Program-made: the position numbers and the translations under genes
The notes under the pieces: model-generated
What the model was told of the DNA's origin: nothing
What the model saw: the letters and a program-made list of their open reading frames with translations, nothing else
Databases searched by the model: none
In this document: positions 41,721 to 50,670 of the stretch, one piece after another
Numbering within the stretch: the stretch's first letter is position 1
Layout: the number at the start of each line of letters is the position of its first letter
Source: an uncultured Lachnospiraceae bacterium
Lineage (GTDB): Bacteria; Bacillota; Clostridia; Lachnospirales; Lachnospiraceae
Direction of reading: 5' to 3'
NCBI GenBank assembly: GCA_910577015.1
Contig: CAJTKU010000018.1
Span: forward strand, 1-54,230
DNA length: 54,230 bases

Positions 41721-44381
41721 TTATTGAAGCTGTTTAAGGCGCACCTTCACCTGTTCCAGCATTCCGGCATACTTTGCAAGTTTTTCTTTTTCCTCGGCCA
41801 CTTTTTCCTTTGGCGCCTTGGACAAAAATTTCTCGTTTTTCAGCATCCCCTCCGCGCGCGCAATTTCTCCCGTCAGACGCTTTTCTTCTTTCTGCAGTCG
41901 CTCTGTCTCCTGTCTGATATCCACCAGTTCCGCAAAGGGAATATATAATGTGGCATCGGGAATCACCACGGAAACCGCATCGGAATCAATGCCTTCTTTA
42001 TCTTCCTGCACAAATACTTCAGGGGCATATGCAAGGGAGGAAAAGAACAGCTTCCCTTCCTCAAAGGCGCTGCGCACATCCCTGTTTTTGCTGACCACAT
42101 ATACGGAAGCTTTTCTGCCCTGCGCAACATTCATTTCCGCCCTGAGGTTCCTGATGCCGCGGACTGCTTCTTTTATGATTTCTATATCCTTTTCTTCCTT
42201 TGCAAAACAGCGTTCCTCTTCATATACCGGCCAGGAAGACACCATGATGGACTCCTCCTCCGACTGCAGCGTACAGAAAATCTCCTCCGTGATAAAGGGC
42301 ATGTAAGGGTGCAGCAGCTTCAGGGCATCCAGAAGAACGGTTTTTAAAGTATACAGCGCAGCGTTCTGGCTTTCTGCGTCATCCGAATTGTAAAGCCTCG
42401 GTTTTACCATTTCAATGTACCAGTCACAGAACTCATCCCAGATAAAGTCGTAAACCTTCTGCACTGCAATGCCCAGTTCAAATTTTTCCATGTTCTCCGT
42501 TGCTTCACGGATAAGGCTGTTCAACCTGCTGATAATCCATTTATCAACCGGCGCAAGCGCTTCTTTTGCAGGAACATGCAGCTTCTTTCCTTCCATATTC
42601 ATCAGAATAAAGCGGGAAGCGTTCCATACTTTGTTTGCAAAATTCCTGCTGGACTCCACCCTCTCGTAGTAAAAACGCATATCATTGCCCGGCGCATTCC
42701 CGGTAATCAATGTAAGGCGCAAAGCATCCGCACCGTATTTATCAATAATATCAAGCGGGTCGATTCCGTTTCCCAGGGATTTGGACATCTTCCTTCCCTG
42801 TCCGTCGCGGACAAGCCCGTGAAAAAGCACCGTTTTAAAGGGTTTCCTGCCCATCTGCTCATATCCGGAGAATATCATGCGGATAACCCAGAAAAAGATA
42901 ATGTCATATCCGGTTACCAGCACGTCAGTGGGATAAAAATACTCCAATTCCTTGGTCTGTTTTGGCCATCCCAAGGTGGAAAAAGGCCACAATGCCGAAG
43001 AAAACCAGGTATCCAGCGTATCCTCATCCTGTGTAAACCGGGTACATCCGCATTTCGGGCATACTTCAGGACTCTGTTTTGCCACAACCACTTCCCCGCA
43101 TTCATCACAGTAATAAGCCGGTATTCTGTGTCCCCACCAGAGCTGGCGGCTGATACACCAGTCCCTGATATTGTCCGTCCAGTTAAAATAAGTCTTTTCC
43201 ATGCGCTCCGGAATCAGCTTGATTTCCCCGCTCTTTACCGCCTCAACCGCCGGCTTAATCAGCTCATCCATCTTTACGAACCACTGTTCTTTTACCAGCG
43301 GTTCTATGGTGGTTTTGCAGCGGTCATGGGTGCCTACATTGTGGGAATACTCTTCTACCCTGACCAAAAGCCCCATCTCATCCAGTTCTTTTACAATTGC
43401 CTTTCGGGCCTCATAACGCTCCATGCCCTCATACTTGCCGCCGTTTTTATTGATGGTGGCGTCATCATTCATGATATTGACAATGGGCAGGTTATGGCGC
43501 TTGCCCACCTCAAAATCGTTGGGGTCATGGCCCGGGGTAATCTTTACCACGCCTGTTCCAAACTCCATATCCACATAATCATCCGCCACGATGGGCATCT
43601 TTCTTCCGATGATGGGAAGCAGCACATTCCTGCCGACAAGGTGTTTATACCTCTCGTCTTCCGGATTCACAGCCACCGCCGTATCACCCAGCATGGTTTC
43701 GGGACGCGTGGTTGCAAACTCCAGAAATTCCGTGTCGCTGACTGTGCCGTCGTCATTTAACAGCGGATATTTGATATGCCAGAAATGGCCTGCCTGCTCC
43801 TCGTATTCAACCTCCGCATCGGAAATGGAGGTATTGCAGACCGGACACCAGTTAATGATGCGGGAGCCTTTGTAAATCCACCCTTTCTCATGCATCTTGC
43901 AGAACACTTCCGTCACGGCTTCATTGCAGCCCTCATCCATGGTGAAGCGCTCTCTTTCCCAGTCACAGGAGGAGCCGAGTTTTTTCAGCTGGGAAATAAT
44001 CCTGCCGCCGTACTCCCTTTTCCAGTCCCAGGCCCTCTTTAAAAATTTGTCCCTTCCCAAATCGTGCTTGTCAATGCCTTCTTCCTTTAGCTTTTCAATA
44101 ATCTTTACCTCGGTTGCAATGCTGGCATGGTCCGTTCCCGGCTGCCACAACGCATTATAGCCCTGCATCCTTTTAAAGCGGATTAAAATGTCCTGCATGG
44201 TATTGTCAAGCGCATGTCCCATGTGGAGCTGTCCCGTAATATTGGGGGGCGGAATCACTATGGTAAACGGCGTTTTTGCCGGTTCAACCTCCGCATGGAA
44301 ATATCTTTTTTCCATCCATTTCTGATACAATCTGTCCTCTATACCCTTGGGGTCATAAGTCTTTGCCATTTCTTTACTCAT
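41721..44381 (-). CDS. valS: Valyl-tRNA synthetase
   Basis: Class I aminoacyl-tRNA synthetase, 886 residues, the usual length. Signature sequences are PPNITGQLHMGHALDNT (HIGH motif), KMSKSLGNGID (KMSKS motif), the editing-domain segment TTRPETMLGDTAVAV and a C-terminal coiled coil (EKRLTGEIARAEGML) typical of ValS. The start is MSKEMAKTYD with GAGG five bases upstream; an ATG 66 bases earlier lies inside the T-box terminator. Regulated by that T-box, so expression should rise when tRNA-Val is uncharged. Confidence 0.97.
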   Translation of the reverse strand: MSKEMAKTYDPKGIEDRLYQKWMEKRYFHAEVEPAKTPFTIVIPPPNITGQLHMGHALDNTMQDILIRFKRMQGYNALWQPGTDHASIATEVKIIEKLKEEGIDKHDLGRDKFLKRAWDWKREYGGRIISQLKKLGSSCDWERERFTMDEGCNEAVTEVFCKMHEKGWIYKGSRIINWCPVCNTSISDAEVEYEEQAGHFWHIKYPLLNDDGTVSDTEFLEFATTRPETMLGDTAVAVNPEDERYKHLVGRNVLLPIIGRKMPIVADDYVDMEFGTGVVKITPGHDPNDFEVGKRHNLPIVNIMNDDATINKNGGKYEGMERYEARKAIVKELDEMGLLVRVEEYSHNVGTHDRCKTTIEPLVKEQWFVKMDELIKPAVEAVKSGEIKLIPERMEKTYFNWTDNIRDWCISRQLWWGHRIPAYYCDECGEVVVAKQSPEVCPKCGCTRFTQDEDTLDTWFSSALWPFSTLGWPKQTKELEYFYPTDVLVTGYDIIFFWVIRMIFSGYEQMGRKPFKTVLFHGLVRDGQGRKMSKSLGNGIDPLDIIDKYGADALRLTLITGNAPGNDMRFYYERVESSRNFANKVWNASRFILMNMEGKKLHVPAKEALAPVDKWIISRLNSLIREATENMEKFELGIAVQKVYDFIWDEFCDWYIEMVKPRLYNSDDAESQNAALYTLKTVLLDALKLLHPYMPFITEEIFCTLQSEEESIMVSSWPVYEEERCFAKEEKDIEIIKEAVRGIRNLRAEMNVAQGRKASVYVVSKNRDVRSAFEEGKLFFSSLAYAPEVFVQEDKEGIDSDAVSVVIPDATLYIPFAELVDIRQETERLQKEEKRLTGEIARAEGMLKNEKFLSKAPKEKVAEEKEKLAKYAGMLEQVKVRLKQLQ

Positions 44382-44426
44382 ATTTTCCTCTATTCCGAAG
44401 CGCTTTTGCGCTGCTTCATTTAAATG

Positions 44427-44690
44427 CAAAAAGCCCTTTACTGACATATGTCAGCAAAGGGCGATTTCTCACGGTACCACCTTTGTTCACAGCTTACGCT
44501 GTCTCAGTGACTTCTGCTAAAGTCTTGTCCTGTAACGGGGACAATTCGTGAAAGCTTACTTGGTTTCTGCCTTCCGGTTCCAAAACTACCTTCCATATCC
44601 CTTCCTTCGGACGGCCTTTCAGCCGGATTGCTCCGGGCCTTCCTCTCTGCCAAGGGGTAATATGTACTCCTCTTTGTCATTACCTTTTCA
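44427..44690 (-). ncRNA. T-box leader of valS
   Basis: The minus strand carries the conserved T-box sequence AAGGTGGTACCGTG (44471-44484), followed by a terminator hairpin GCCCTTTGCTGACA/TGTCAGTAAAGGGC (44433-44462) with TTTTT. Upstream, GAGAGGAAGGCCCGGAGC and stem I fill to about 44690. A specifier codon was not fixed with certainty; GTA in GAGTACA is a candidate valine codon. TATAAT (about 44690-44695) may be the -10. Confidence 0.9.
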
Positions 44691-44742
44691 TTATATCAGG
44701 CATACATATTATATACGCATCTGCCTTAATTATGTATGAATG

Positions 44743-45330
44743 CTATTTTGCTGCAGGTGTTCCGCATTTGGTACAGAACGCTGCGCCGTTTAAAGGAGCG
44801 CCGCAGTTGCTGCATGCATCGGCTGCAGGTGCAACGGGCTGTGCAGACGCTTCGGGCTGTGCGGGTGCAGCAGGCTGAACAGGTGCAGCGGGCTGTGCGG
44901 GCTGCTGGTAAACCGGCTGCTGATATACAGGCTTTGCAATCACATTGCCGTATGCCCAATGTGCAAATTTGCTTGCAAGAGGCACGTTTGCTTCCTGTCC
45001 CTTTGCATTCCTGACAATTGCTATAATTGCAAATACCAGAATCGCAATGTCAATAATGCTTTCAATGATACTTACAATCGTTCCCCATACGCTTCCGAAA
45101 AACGGAATGGAATAAAAGAAACTGAAAATACCGAAAAATGAAGATACTATGCCGGAAATCATGGCAAGAAAGATTGCCTGAATGGCCTGTCTGCTGGCCC
45201 ACTCGTTCTTCTCACCTATAATAACTACTCCCGTCAGTAAAATCAATGCCGTTGTCCATCCGAATATTGCAAGAATAAAAGCTACAACGCCGTAAAATGC
45301 CAATCTGATACCATATTTGCCTTTTTCCAT
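44743..45330 (-). CDS. Multi-pass membrane protein with Pro/Ala/Gln repeat and C-terminal zinc ribbon
   Basis: A 195-residue protein of unknown function. Three to four membrane helices lie in residues 10-110 (LAFYGVVAFILAIFG and following). A Pro/Ala/Gln repeat (QPAAPAQPEASAQ) leads to a C-terminal zinc ribbon CSNCGAPLNGAAFCTKCG. The ribosome site GGAGG is 11 bases before the ATG at 45330. It lies directly upstream of the valS T-box on the same strand. The mirror layout of zinc ribbon plus repeat plus membrane helix recalls the 14795-16141 gene. Confidence 0.85.
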   Translation of the reverse strand: MEKGKYGIRLAFYGVVAFILAIFGWTTALILLTGVVIIGEKNEWASRQAIQAIFLAMISGIVSSFFGIFSFFYSIPFFGSVWGTIVSIIESIIDIAILVFAIIAIVRNAKGQEANVPLASKFAHWAYGNVIAKPVYQQPVYQQPAQPAAPVQPAAPAQPEASAQPVAPAADACSNCGAPLNGAAFCTKCGTPAAK

Positions 45331-45496
45331 TTTGTAAAAACCCTCCTTCATAATTCATCTTTTTTATGATTGTGAAAACCACATATTCCATATTATATAC
45401 TTTCTGCCAATATTCGTCAATCTTTGGTTTGGGAAACTCAAAACTGGTATTGTTAAAAAAATACTTTCTGGCACTTTTCACACATCCAGGCTTTGG

Positions 45497-45502
45497 TATA
45501 AT
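45497..45502 (+). promoter_or_regulatory. Extended -10 element upstream of the ECF/pyridoxal kinase operon
   Basis: TGGTATAAT (extended -10) about 55 bp before the ECF start codon; a weak -35 TTTTCA lies 16 bases upstream. Seen by eye; likely promoter of the two-gene unit. Confidence 0.6.
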
Positions 45503-45556
45503 AGCTGAGAAATTGCAAATAACCATTTTATAACATTAAAAAAGAGGGATACATCC

Positions 45557-46183
45557 ATGAAACATGATAATTTAATGAAGCTGGTGCTGACAGGCGTATT
45601 TGCCGCCTTGTCCTATGTTGTTTTTACTTTTTTGCAGATTAAAATTACGCTGCCCGGAGGCGATGCCACCTCCATTCACCTCGGAAATGCCGTCTGCGTG
45701 CTGGGCGCTCTTATCCTGGGCGGTTTTTACGGAGGGTTGGGTGGCGCCATCGGCATGACAATCGGCGACCTGTTAGACCCCGTTTACGTTGTCTATGCCC
45801 CCAAAACTTTTCTGCTTAAATTCTGTATCGGCCTGATTACCGGTCTGATTGCCCATAAATTTGGGAAAATCAATCAGAAGACGGATAAGGCAAATATCCT
45901 GAAATGGGTAATTGCCGCAGCAGCAGGAGGCCTGCTCTTCAATGTGATTTTCGACCCGCTTGTAGGCTACTTCTACAAGCTGCTCATTCTGGGAAAACCG
46001 GCCGCCGAGCTGGTGCTTGTCTATAATATAGCTTCCTCATCCATCAACGCCTTTACCTCCGCCATTGTATCCACGGTAGTATATATGGCGCTGCGCCCGG
46101 CGCTGTTAAAGTCCGGAATATTGATTAACAGCCGACAGGACGGACATCCTGTTGATAATCAGGCGGAAAGGGATGTATTATGA
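45557..46183 (+). CDS. ECF-transporter S component, probably vitamin B6
   Basis: Small substrate-binding membrane subunit of an energy-coupling-factor transporter, 208 residues, six predicted helices. GGDATSIHLGNAVCVLGALI and the YAPKTFLLKFCIGLITG segment resemble S components. The gene overlaps a pyridoxal/pyridoxamine-type kinase by ATGA, which points to vitamin B6 uptake with trapping by phosphorylation (inference). No EcfA or EcfT gene is near, so it would use the shared ECF module. GAGGG precedes the start. Confidence 0.88.
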   Translation: MKHDNLMKLVLTGVFAALSYVVFTFLQIKITLPGGDATSIHLGNAVCVLGALILGGFYGGLGGAIGMTIGDLLDPVYVVYAPKTFLLKFCIGLITGLIAHKFGKINQKTDKANILKWVIAAAAGGLLFNVIFDPLVGYFYKLLILGKPAAELVLVYNIASSSINAFTSAIVSTVVYMALRPALLKSGILINSRQDGHPVDNQAERDVL

Positions 46184-47028
46184 ACCCACATGCCAAAGTT
46201 CCAAAAAAACTTGCTGTCATTAATGATTTTACAGGCTATGGCCGCTGCTCCCATGCAGTGGCTATTCCTGTTGTCAGCGTGATGGGTATACAGGCCTGTC
46301 CAGTCCCCAGTGCAGTTTTTTCCAACCACATGGCCTATCCTCACTGGCATAAAATGGATTATACTCCGTATCTGCCGGAATATTTTGCCTGCTGGGAAAA
46401 ACTCAACCTGCACTTTGACGGCATATTATGCGGCTTTCTGGATAATGAAGACCAGGTTCTTATCCTTGCAGATTTCATGGAGAAGCAAAAAAGGGCCGGA
46501 GAAACCATTGTGATTCTGGACCCTGTCATGGGAGATTCAGGAACATGCTATTCCTCCGTATCCCCAGCTTACGCAGATTCCCTGAAAAAACTCCTGCCGC
46601 TTGCAGACATTATTACCCCCAACCTGACCGAAGCCTGTCTTCTTACAGATACACCTTACCCTGAATCGATGCCCGATAATGACTTTCTTAGTAAAACAGC
46701 AGAAAAACTCCATGCAATGGGACCATCCAAACTTGTTATCACAGGCATTACACAGGAAAATAATTTTCACAACTATTTCTCTACTCTGACACCCTCCCGG
46801 CAGGAAGCCATCTACACAACGGAAGCCGGCGGCCCATCGCGGCCCGGCACCGGAGACTTATTTGCCTCCATCATAGCTGCCGATGCCCTGAACGGCACGC
46901 CCTTTGAGGTATCCGTAAAAAAAGCGGCGGACTTTGTACGCACATGTACAGAAGGCTCCGCCGCTGCAGGCATTCCCATCAGGGATGGGGTCTGCTTTGA
47001 AAACTATTTATCCCTTATCGGAATCTGA
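46180..47028 (+). CDS. pdxY: Pyridoxal/pyridoxamine kinase
   Basis: Ribokinase-like kinase of 282 residues that phosphorylates vitamin B6 forms. The N-terminus VINDFTGYGRCSHAVAIPV and the VILDPVMGDSGTCYSS segment are typical, and the catalytic anion-hole motif is PGTGDLFASII. It overlaps the ECF S component by ATGA and is probably cotranslated with it. The 3' end overlaps the convergent DUF4097 gene by 14 bp. PdxY-like by homology recalled from memory; the exact vitamer is not certain. Confidence 0.88.
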   Translation: MNPHAKVPKKLAVINDFTGYGRCSHAVAIPVVSVMGIQACPVPSAVFSNHMAYPHWHKMDYTPYLPEYFACWEKLNLHFDGILCGFLDNEDQVLILADFMEKQKRAGETIVILDPVMGDSGTCYSSVSPAYADSLKKLLPLADIITPNLTEACLLTDTPYPESMPDNDFLSKTAEKLHAMGPSKLVITGITQENNFHNYFSTLTPSRQEAIYTTEAGGPSRPGTGDLFASIIAADALNGTPFEVSVKKAADFVRTCTEGSAAAGIPIRDGVCFENYLSLIGI

Positions 47029-47965
47029 CTGTCAGGTTTCCCATGGCGCATTCCAAATCGTAATCGCTGGCTGCCCCATTGTCAATATTCTGTTCCGCTG
47101 CCAGACCTGACACAGACCTGCTTCCTGCCGTCAGGTTTCCTGCGGCACACTCCATTTTATAATTATGTTCCTGCTCCGTGCTTCCGAAAATGGTAATTTC
47201 CATGTTGCCCATACCACACTCCGCATGTAAATCCCCGGGGATACTGGCCGACAGAATCACTTCCCCCGCTCCCACAGAAATCTCCACATCGTTGGCAAAT
47301 TCAGCTTTGTCTATCAGAATCTGACCGGCTCCGGCTGTGCAGGTAAATTTATCCGCTTTCAGGTAATCCGCCTCCAGTTTTCCTGCTCCCAGGTTTATCT
47401 CCATATCATCTGCCTGCAAACTCCCTATGGTAAATTTTCCTGCCCCCAACGACAGTTCTGCGTCATCAAAGACAGTGCCTTCCGGTATCTGTATCGTAAC
47501 TACCATTACATTACCCATATTCCATTTACCGGTCTTAACACCCTTCACATACAGTGTCCCGCCTCTTACATAGGTTTGAAAAGCGCTGATTTTTTCTGCC
47601 GATACATAATAAAATTCATCGGGTGATGTCTCTATCTGAACCTCACAACCGGCAAGCCCCAGTTCCATACTGCTAATTTCTTCAGCCCCAAAAACAGTTC
47701 TGAAAGAGCCTTCATTCCGTATCACATCATAGGAACTATCGAAAAGGGTATTTGCATCTAAATCATACGTATCCCAATCTTCATCCCAAACCCAATTGCC
47801 GAACCACTCAGTCACATGACTCGGGGTAAAATTCAATTCTCCATTCCATATTTGCCGTGACAGCCTCTTAAATCCGCCGCCGCAGCCTCCTATCGTAAGA
47901 AGAAGCACGCCCACTGCCAGAATAACGGCAACTGTTATTGCACAAACCTTCATGAATTTTTTCAT
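47015..47965 (-). CDS. DUF4097-family beta-strand-repeat protein
   Basis: A 316-residue exported or membrane-anchored protein. One N-terminal helix (AITVAVILAVGVLLLTIGG) precedes repeated short beta strands with alternating polar and hydrophobic residues (for example SLGAGKFTIGSL, INLGAGKLEADYL and SVGAGEVILSA), the DUF4097 adhesin-like repeat. It is last in a PadR-DUF1700-DUF4097 unit, a common envelope-sensing arrangement in Firmicutes. The start has GGGAG and AAGGA upstream. Confidence 0.88.
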   Translation of the reverse strand: MKKFMKVCAITVAVILAVGVLLLTIGGCGGGFKRLSRQIWNGELNFTPSHVTEWFGNWVWDEDWDTYDLDANTLFDSSYDVIRNEGSFRTVFGAEEISSMELGLAGCEVQIETSPDEFYYVSAEKISAFQTYVRGGTLYVKGVKTGKWNMGNVMVVTIQIPEGTVFDDAELSLGAGKFTIGSLQADDMEINLGAGKLEADYLKADKFTCTAGAGQILIDKAEFANDVEISVGAGEVILSASIPGDLHAECGMGNMEITIFGSTEQEHNYKMECAAGNLTAGSRSVSGLAAEQNIDNGAASDYDLECAMGNLTVRFR

Positions 47966-47970
47966 AATCC

Positions 47971-48696
47971 TTATCTCCCTTTGTTTTTATCGAAAATTTT
48001 ATTCCACAGCCACGCTATTCCCCTGCATGTAGCCGGAATCAGCCAGCCGCATACCCAGATAGTCAGCATAATAAAAAGTATTCCGAATGCCAGCAGCAAC
48101 AGACCGCATCCTGCAAGCGCCATTCCGGCAAAAGGAAAATGAAATATATCTATCACTCCTATCACTATCATCACCAGTCCGCTTGCAAACAGTCCGAGTC
48201 CCGCACCGCCAAAACCGACTATAATTCCAAAAAGGGAAGCAAAAATGGCTACCAGCATACCAAAAACCGTGGCTATCGCCCCTAAAATAACAGGTGAACA
48301 GAAGATACATCCTAACACAATCAGTACAATGGCCCATGCGGGCATGCCTTCTTTCTCCCGGGCCGCAGACGGACCGCTTTGATAAAATGTATTTCCCTGA
48401 TAAATCGTGCTCCCCTGGTATGATGTCCCGTTCTGGTAAGCAGCCCCGCTCTGATAAGCGCTGTTGTAGCCGCTTCCCGATGTGTTGTCCTTACAGTCCA
48501 TATTGGCCCTAAGCCCGTCTTTGATGTTATCGGCTACTTTTTGCGGAGATTCCAGCTCTGCAAGTACTTTCTGCTCATTTTCTTCTCCTGCATCACTGAA
48601 ATATTCTTCATAGTAATTCAGCGCCTCAATTCTTTCATTTTCAGGAATGTTTTGAAGCAGCCGTTCCAATTCTTTCATAAACTCTGCTTTATTCAT
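47971..48696 (-). CDS. DUF1700 (HAAS-domain) membrane protein
   Basis: A 241-residue protein. The N-terminal about 60 residues form the DUF1700/HAAS domain (MNKAEFMKELERLLQNIPEN, then YYEEYFSDAGEENE). A Tyr/Gln/Ser repeat linker follows (YQSGAAYQNGTSYQ), then hydrophobic helices from about residue 120. Such proteins often control the adjacent DUF4097 protein and are controlled by PadR. GGAGG precedes the ATG; the gene overlaps PadR by 8 bp. Confidence 0.9.
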   Translation of the reverse strand: MNKAEFMKELERLLQNIPENERIEALNYYEEYFSDAGEENEQKVLAELESPQKVADNIKDGLRANMDCKDNTSGSGYNSAYQSGAAYQNGTSYQGSTIYQGNTFYQSGPSAAREKEGMPAWAIVLIVLGCIFCSPVILGAIATVFGMLVAIFASLFGIIVGFGGAGLGLFASGLVMIVIGVIDIFHFPFAGMALAGCGLLLLAFGILFIMLTIWVCGWLIPATCRGIAWLWNKIFDKNKGR

Positions 48697-49015
48697 ATCT
48701 GATTCCTCCCTCTAAAATTCCGGAAATCTTGCCGGAATACTGTCTCCACTCATTTACGTACACTCTTAACTGGTTCATTCCCTTATCCGTAATTCTGTAG
48801 TAACGCCTGTTCCTGCCGGCACACTCCCTGTCGTACACCACCATGCATTCATCCTTTTGCAGTCTCCTCAGCACCGGATAAAGCGTAGATTCCGACAACT
48901 CGATTACCTGTCTCACATCCTGTGTAATCTTGTAACCGTAAGTACCTTCCGGTTCCTTGGACACAACTGCCAGCACGATTGCATCGAGCAGCGCCGCACC
49001 TGTGTTAAATACCAT
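48689..49015 (-). CDS. PadR-family transcriptional regulator
   Basis: Small winged-helix repressor, 108 residues. Recognisable parts are TGAALLDAIVLAVVSKEPEG, YGYKITQDVRQVIELSESTL and YPVLRRLQKDECM, then NRRYYRITDKG. The ATG at 49015 has GGAGG seven bases upstream. It is first in the operon with DUF1700 and DUF4097 genes and probably represses it. An AT-rich 11-bp inverted repeat upstream is the likely operator. Confidence 0.94.
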   Translation of the reverse strand: MVFNTGAALLDAIVLAVVSKEPEGTYGYKITQDVRQVIELSESTLYPVLRRLQKDECMVVYDRECAGRNRRYYRITDKGMNQLRVYVNEWRQYSGKISGILEGGIRYE

Positions 49016-49066
49016 TCTCATTCCTCCTCGCTTCTGCTGCAAGTATCCCCTTTGGGATATAAAAAT

Positions 49067-49098
49067 ATATAATATTATTTTAATTTATAATATTATAT
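49067..49098. promoter_or_regulatory. Perfect AT-rich inverted repeat, candidate PadR operator
   Basis: ATATAATATTA (49067-49077) and its exact complement TAATATTATAT (49088-49098) with a 10-bp spacer lie about 52 bp upstream of the padR start. The half-sites also contain -10-like sequence. AT-rich dyads are expected for PadR binding near its own promoter; binding is inferred. Confidence 0.55.
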
Positions 49099-49217
49099 GC
49101 TATATAATATGTTTCTGTGATGATAATATACGACATATAATATTAATTTGTCAATAGCATTTAGAAAAAATTTTGAATATCTTTAAAAACTGCAAACTAT
49201 GATAAGCGGCTGCCAGC

Positions 49218-49251
49218 AAAAAGGCAGGTGTGCATTTAGCACATCTGCCTT
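49218..49251 (-). terminator. Terminator downstream of the PDDEXK-family gene
   Basis: On the minus strand AAGGCAGATGTGC-TAAAT-GCACACCTGCCTT with one G-T wobble, then TTTTTGC. It lies 82 bp after the stop codon. Confidence 0.75.
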
Positions 49252-49319
49252 CATCAGCAATTAACAATCCTTCATCCTAACCGCCATGATTCCGCTCCGC
49301 GGAATCCCAAATCCAGATG

Positions 49320-49412
49320 AAAATGCCGTATTTCAGGCATTTTCCGGCGTGGAACTTAGAAGTTCTCCGCGAAACAGCCTCTGCTGTGAGCGGCTAGAAC
49401 TTCTTTCCACGC
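49320..49412. repeat. Family 2 palindrome overlapping the 3' end of the PDDEXK-family gene
   Basis: An AAAATGCC/GGCATTTT hairpin (49320-49343) followed by a palindrome GCGTGGAA..AGAAGTTCTCCGC...GCGG..AGAACTTCT.TTCCACGC (49347-49412). The same two modules in the same order lie inside copy C at 20036-20129. The element encodes about the last 26 residues of the neighbouring gene and its stop codon. Confidence 0.82.
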
Positions 49413-50343
49413 TAAATTCCGCAACGTAATTCTCAGCCACTTGTAAATCCAAAGAAAAATGTCTTTGCAGCTTCTCCACAATCTTCTTTTCACTGACACC
49501 CTCTTCCAAATTATCTTGTATCATGGCTTTTATGCCTTCCATTTTACCTTTTTCTATTCCTTCTTTTATTCCTTTTTTTATCCCTTCTTCTCTCCCCTTT
49601 TCGATTCCTTCTTCTCTCCCTATCCTTAGTCCTTCCTTTCTGCCTGCTTCCAGTCCAATCTCAAGAATATTCATCTTTACAGCCTCCCATTCCTCTGATT
49701 GCTTCACTTCCCCCACAATCCTGTCCAAATCCACTATGCGTTCATCCCTCACGATAATTTCAGGGTTGTTAAGGGTTGTGTTTTTCATGTACTGTAATAA
49801 ACTGATTAGTTCAGGCCGCCCGTTTTTGCTTGCCATGTTCAGAAAAATCTTTTTCGTCCCGTCCTCTAAAGGCAGGTCCCCCAGCTCCTCACACTGCTCG
49901 CTGAAGGTATACTTTGCAAGGTCCCTTCCGAAAATATCCTCCTGTGTGATAAAGATTATCACTGTGGACGGCAGATACCGGTATCTGGTTTCCTTTCCCG
50001 ACTTTAAAACCGGCGTGTCAATCATCCCCTGGTAATATCTGGCGCGCCTTCGTATCTCTTTTTTGTCGGAAACATTCTGCATTTCCATGTCAAACTGCCT
50101 GTCTTTTTCATCAAGCGCCCATGCATCCAGACGTATGGCCCGTTTCCCGGACTTGTTCAGAACCACCTGCTCCACTTTGACCTCTTTCAGTGTCAGGTCC
50201 GGTTCGTCCAAGATGATGCCCAGCACATCTTCATAGGCTTCCTTCACCTTCATGACAGATAAGAACAGGGCAAAATCGCTTAAATTGAGCCGGCAGTCTT
50301 CTGACAATGACAGAAGGGCGGCGTTTTCCTTTGTTTCTTTCAT
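49333..50343 (-). CDS. PD-(D/E)XK nuclease-family (Rpn/transposase-like) protein with repeat-derived tail
   Basis: A 336-residue protein of the PDDEXK family, called Rpn recombination-promoting nuclease or PDDEXK-family transposase. The nuclease core is readable as RLDAWALDEKDRQFDMEMQ, with Asp and the Glu-x-Gln signature. Near 240-270 lie repeated charged Gly/Arg/Lys/Glu hexapeptides (GREEGIEKGREEGIKKG). Residues 311-336 (from SVERSSSRSQ) come from a palindromic repeat that runs into the gene, so the ancestral stop was probably near NYVAEF. The ATG at 50343 has AGAGG upstream. Function probably mobile-DNA related; no terminal repeats or transposase partner found. Confidence 0.85.
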   Translation of the reverse strand: MKETKENAALLSLSEDCRLNLSDFALFLSVMKVKEAYEDVLGIILDEPDLTLKEVKVEQVVLNKSGKRAIRLDAWALDEKDRQFDMEMQNVSDKKEIRRRARYYQGMIDTPVLKSGKETRYRYLPSTVIIFITQEDIFGRDLAKYTFSEQCEELGDLPLEDGTKKIFLNMASKNGRPELISLLQYMKNTTLNNPEIIVRDERIVDLDRIVGEVKQSEEWEAVKMNILEIGLEAGRKEGLRIGREEGIEKGREEGIKKGIKEGIEKGKMEGIKAMIQDNLEEGVSEKKIVEKLQRHFSLDLQVAENYVAEFSVERSSSRSQQRLFRGELLSSTPENA

Positions 50344-50580
50344 ACCTATACCTCTCTTTCCCATGCGGCAGAGAGGCGCCTTCTTATAAAATCTGTTCCT
50401 CCCTGCGGTTATTCAGTTGTTAAGCAAGGAGTTTTGCAGAAAGTATCTGCATAGATAGGTTCCCTTCCGGATATAAGAAGGTGAAGAACCCTGAAAAACA
50501 GAATTTCAGAATATTTCTTTGCTTGATAATATATTAGCATATTTGCGTTTACACTGCAAGCATTATTTATCCTTTATGAA

Positions 50581-50651
50581 ATTTTGCATGGAGTAAGCGG
50601 GAGCGTGTCCTGTTGGAACAAATGCACGCCCCGGCTGACGTAATGCAAAAT
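50581..50651. repeat. Truncated family 1 palindrome, copy D
   Basis: The ends ATTTTGCAT and ATGCAAAAT are inverted, but only the right half of the family 1 body is kept (GCGGGAGCGTGTCCTGTTGGAACAAATGCACGCC, in 20-base parts matching copy C). The left arm is deleted. The rest of the 306-bp gap 50365-50670 shows only an AT-rich stretch and nothing else recognisable. Confidence 0.75.
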
Positions 50652-50670
50652 AGGGAAATCGGGTATTATT

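Noticed and set aside
42576..43760. Plus-strand open frame of 394 codons opposite valS
   Set aside because: It is antisense to a clearly functional synthetase and has no ribosome site or recognisable domain.
44382..44447. Longer valS N-terminus starting at 44447
   Set aside because: That ATG lies inside the T-box terminator hairpin; the ATG at 44381 has a proper ribosome site and matches the family start.
49333..50343. Complete insertion sequence around the PDDEXK-family gene
   Set aside because: No terminal inverted repeats or target duplications flank the gene; the nearby palindromes belong to a different, widely spread family.
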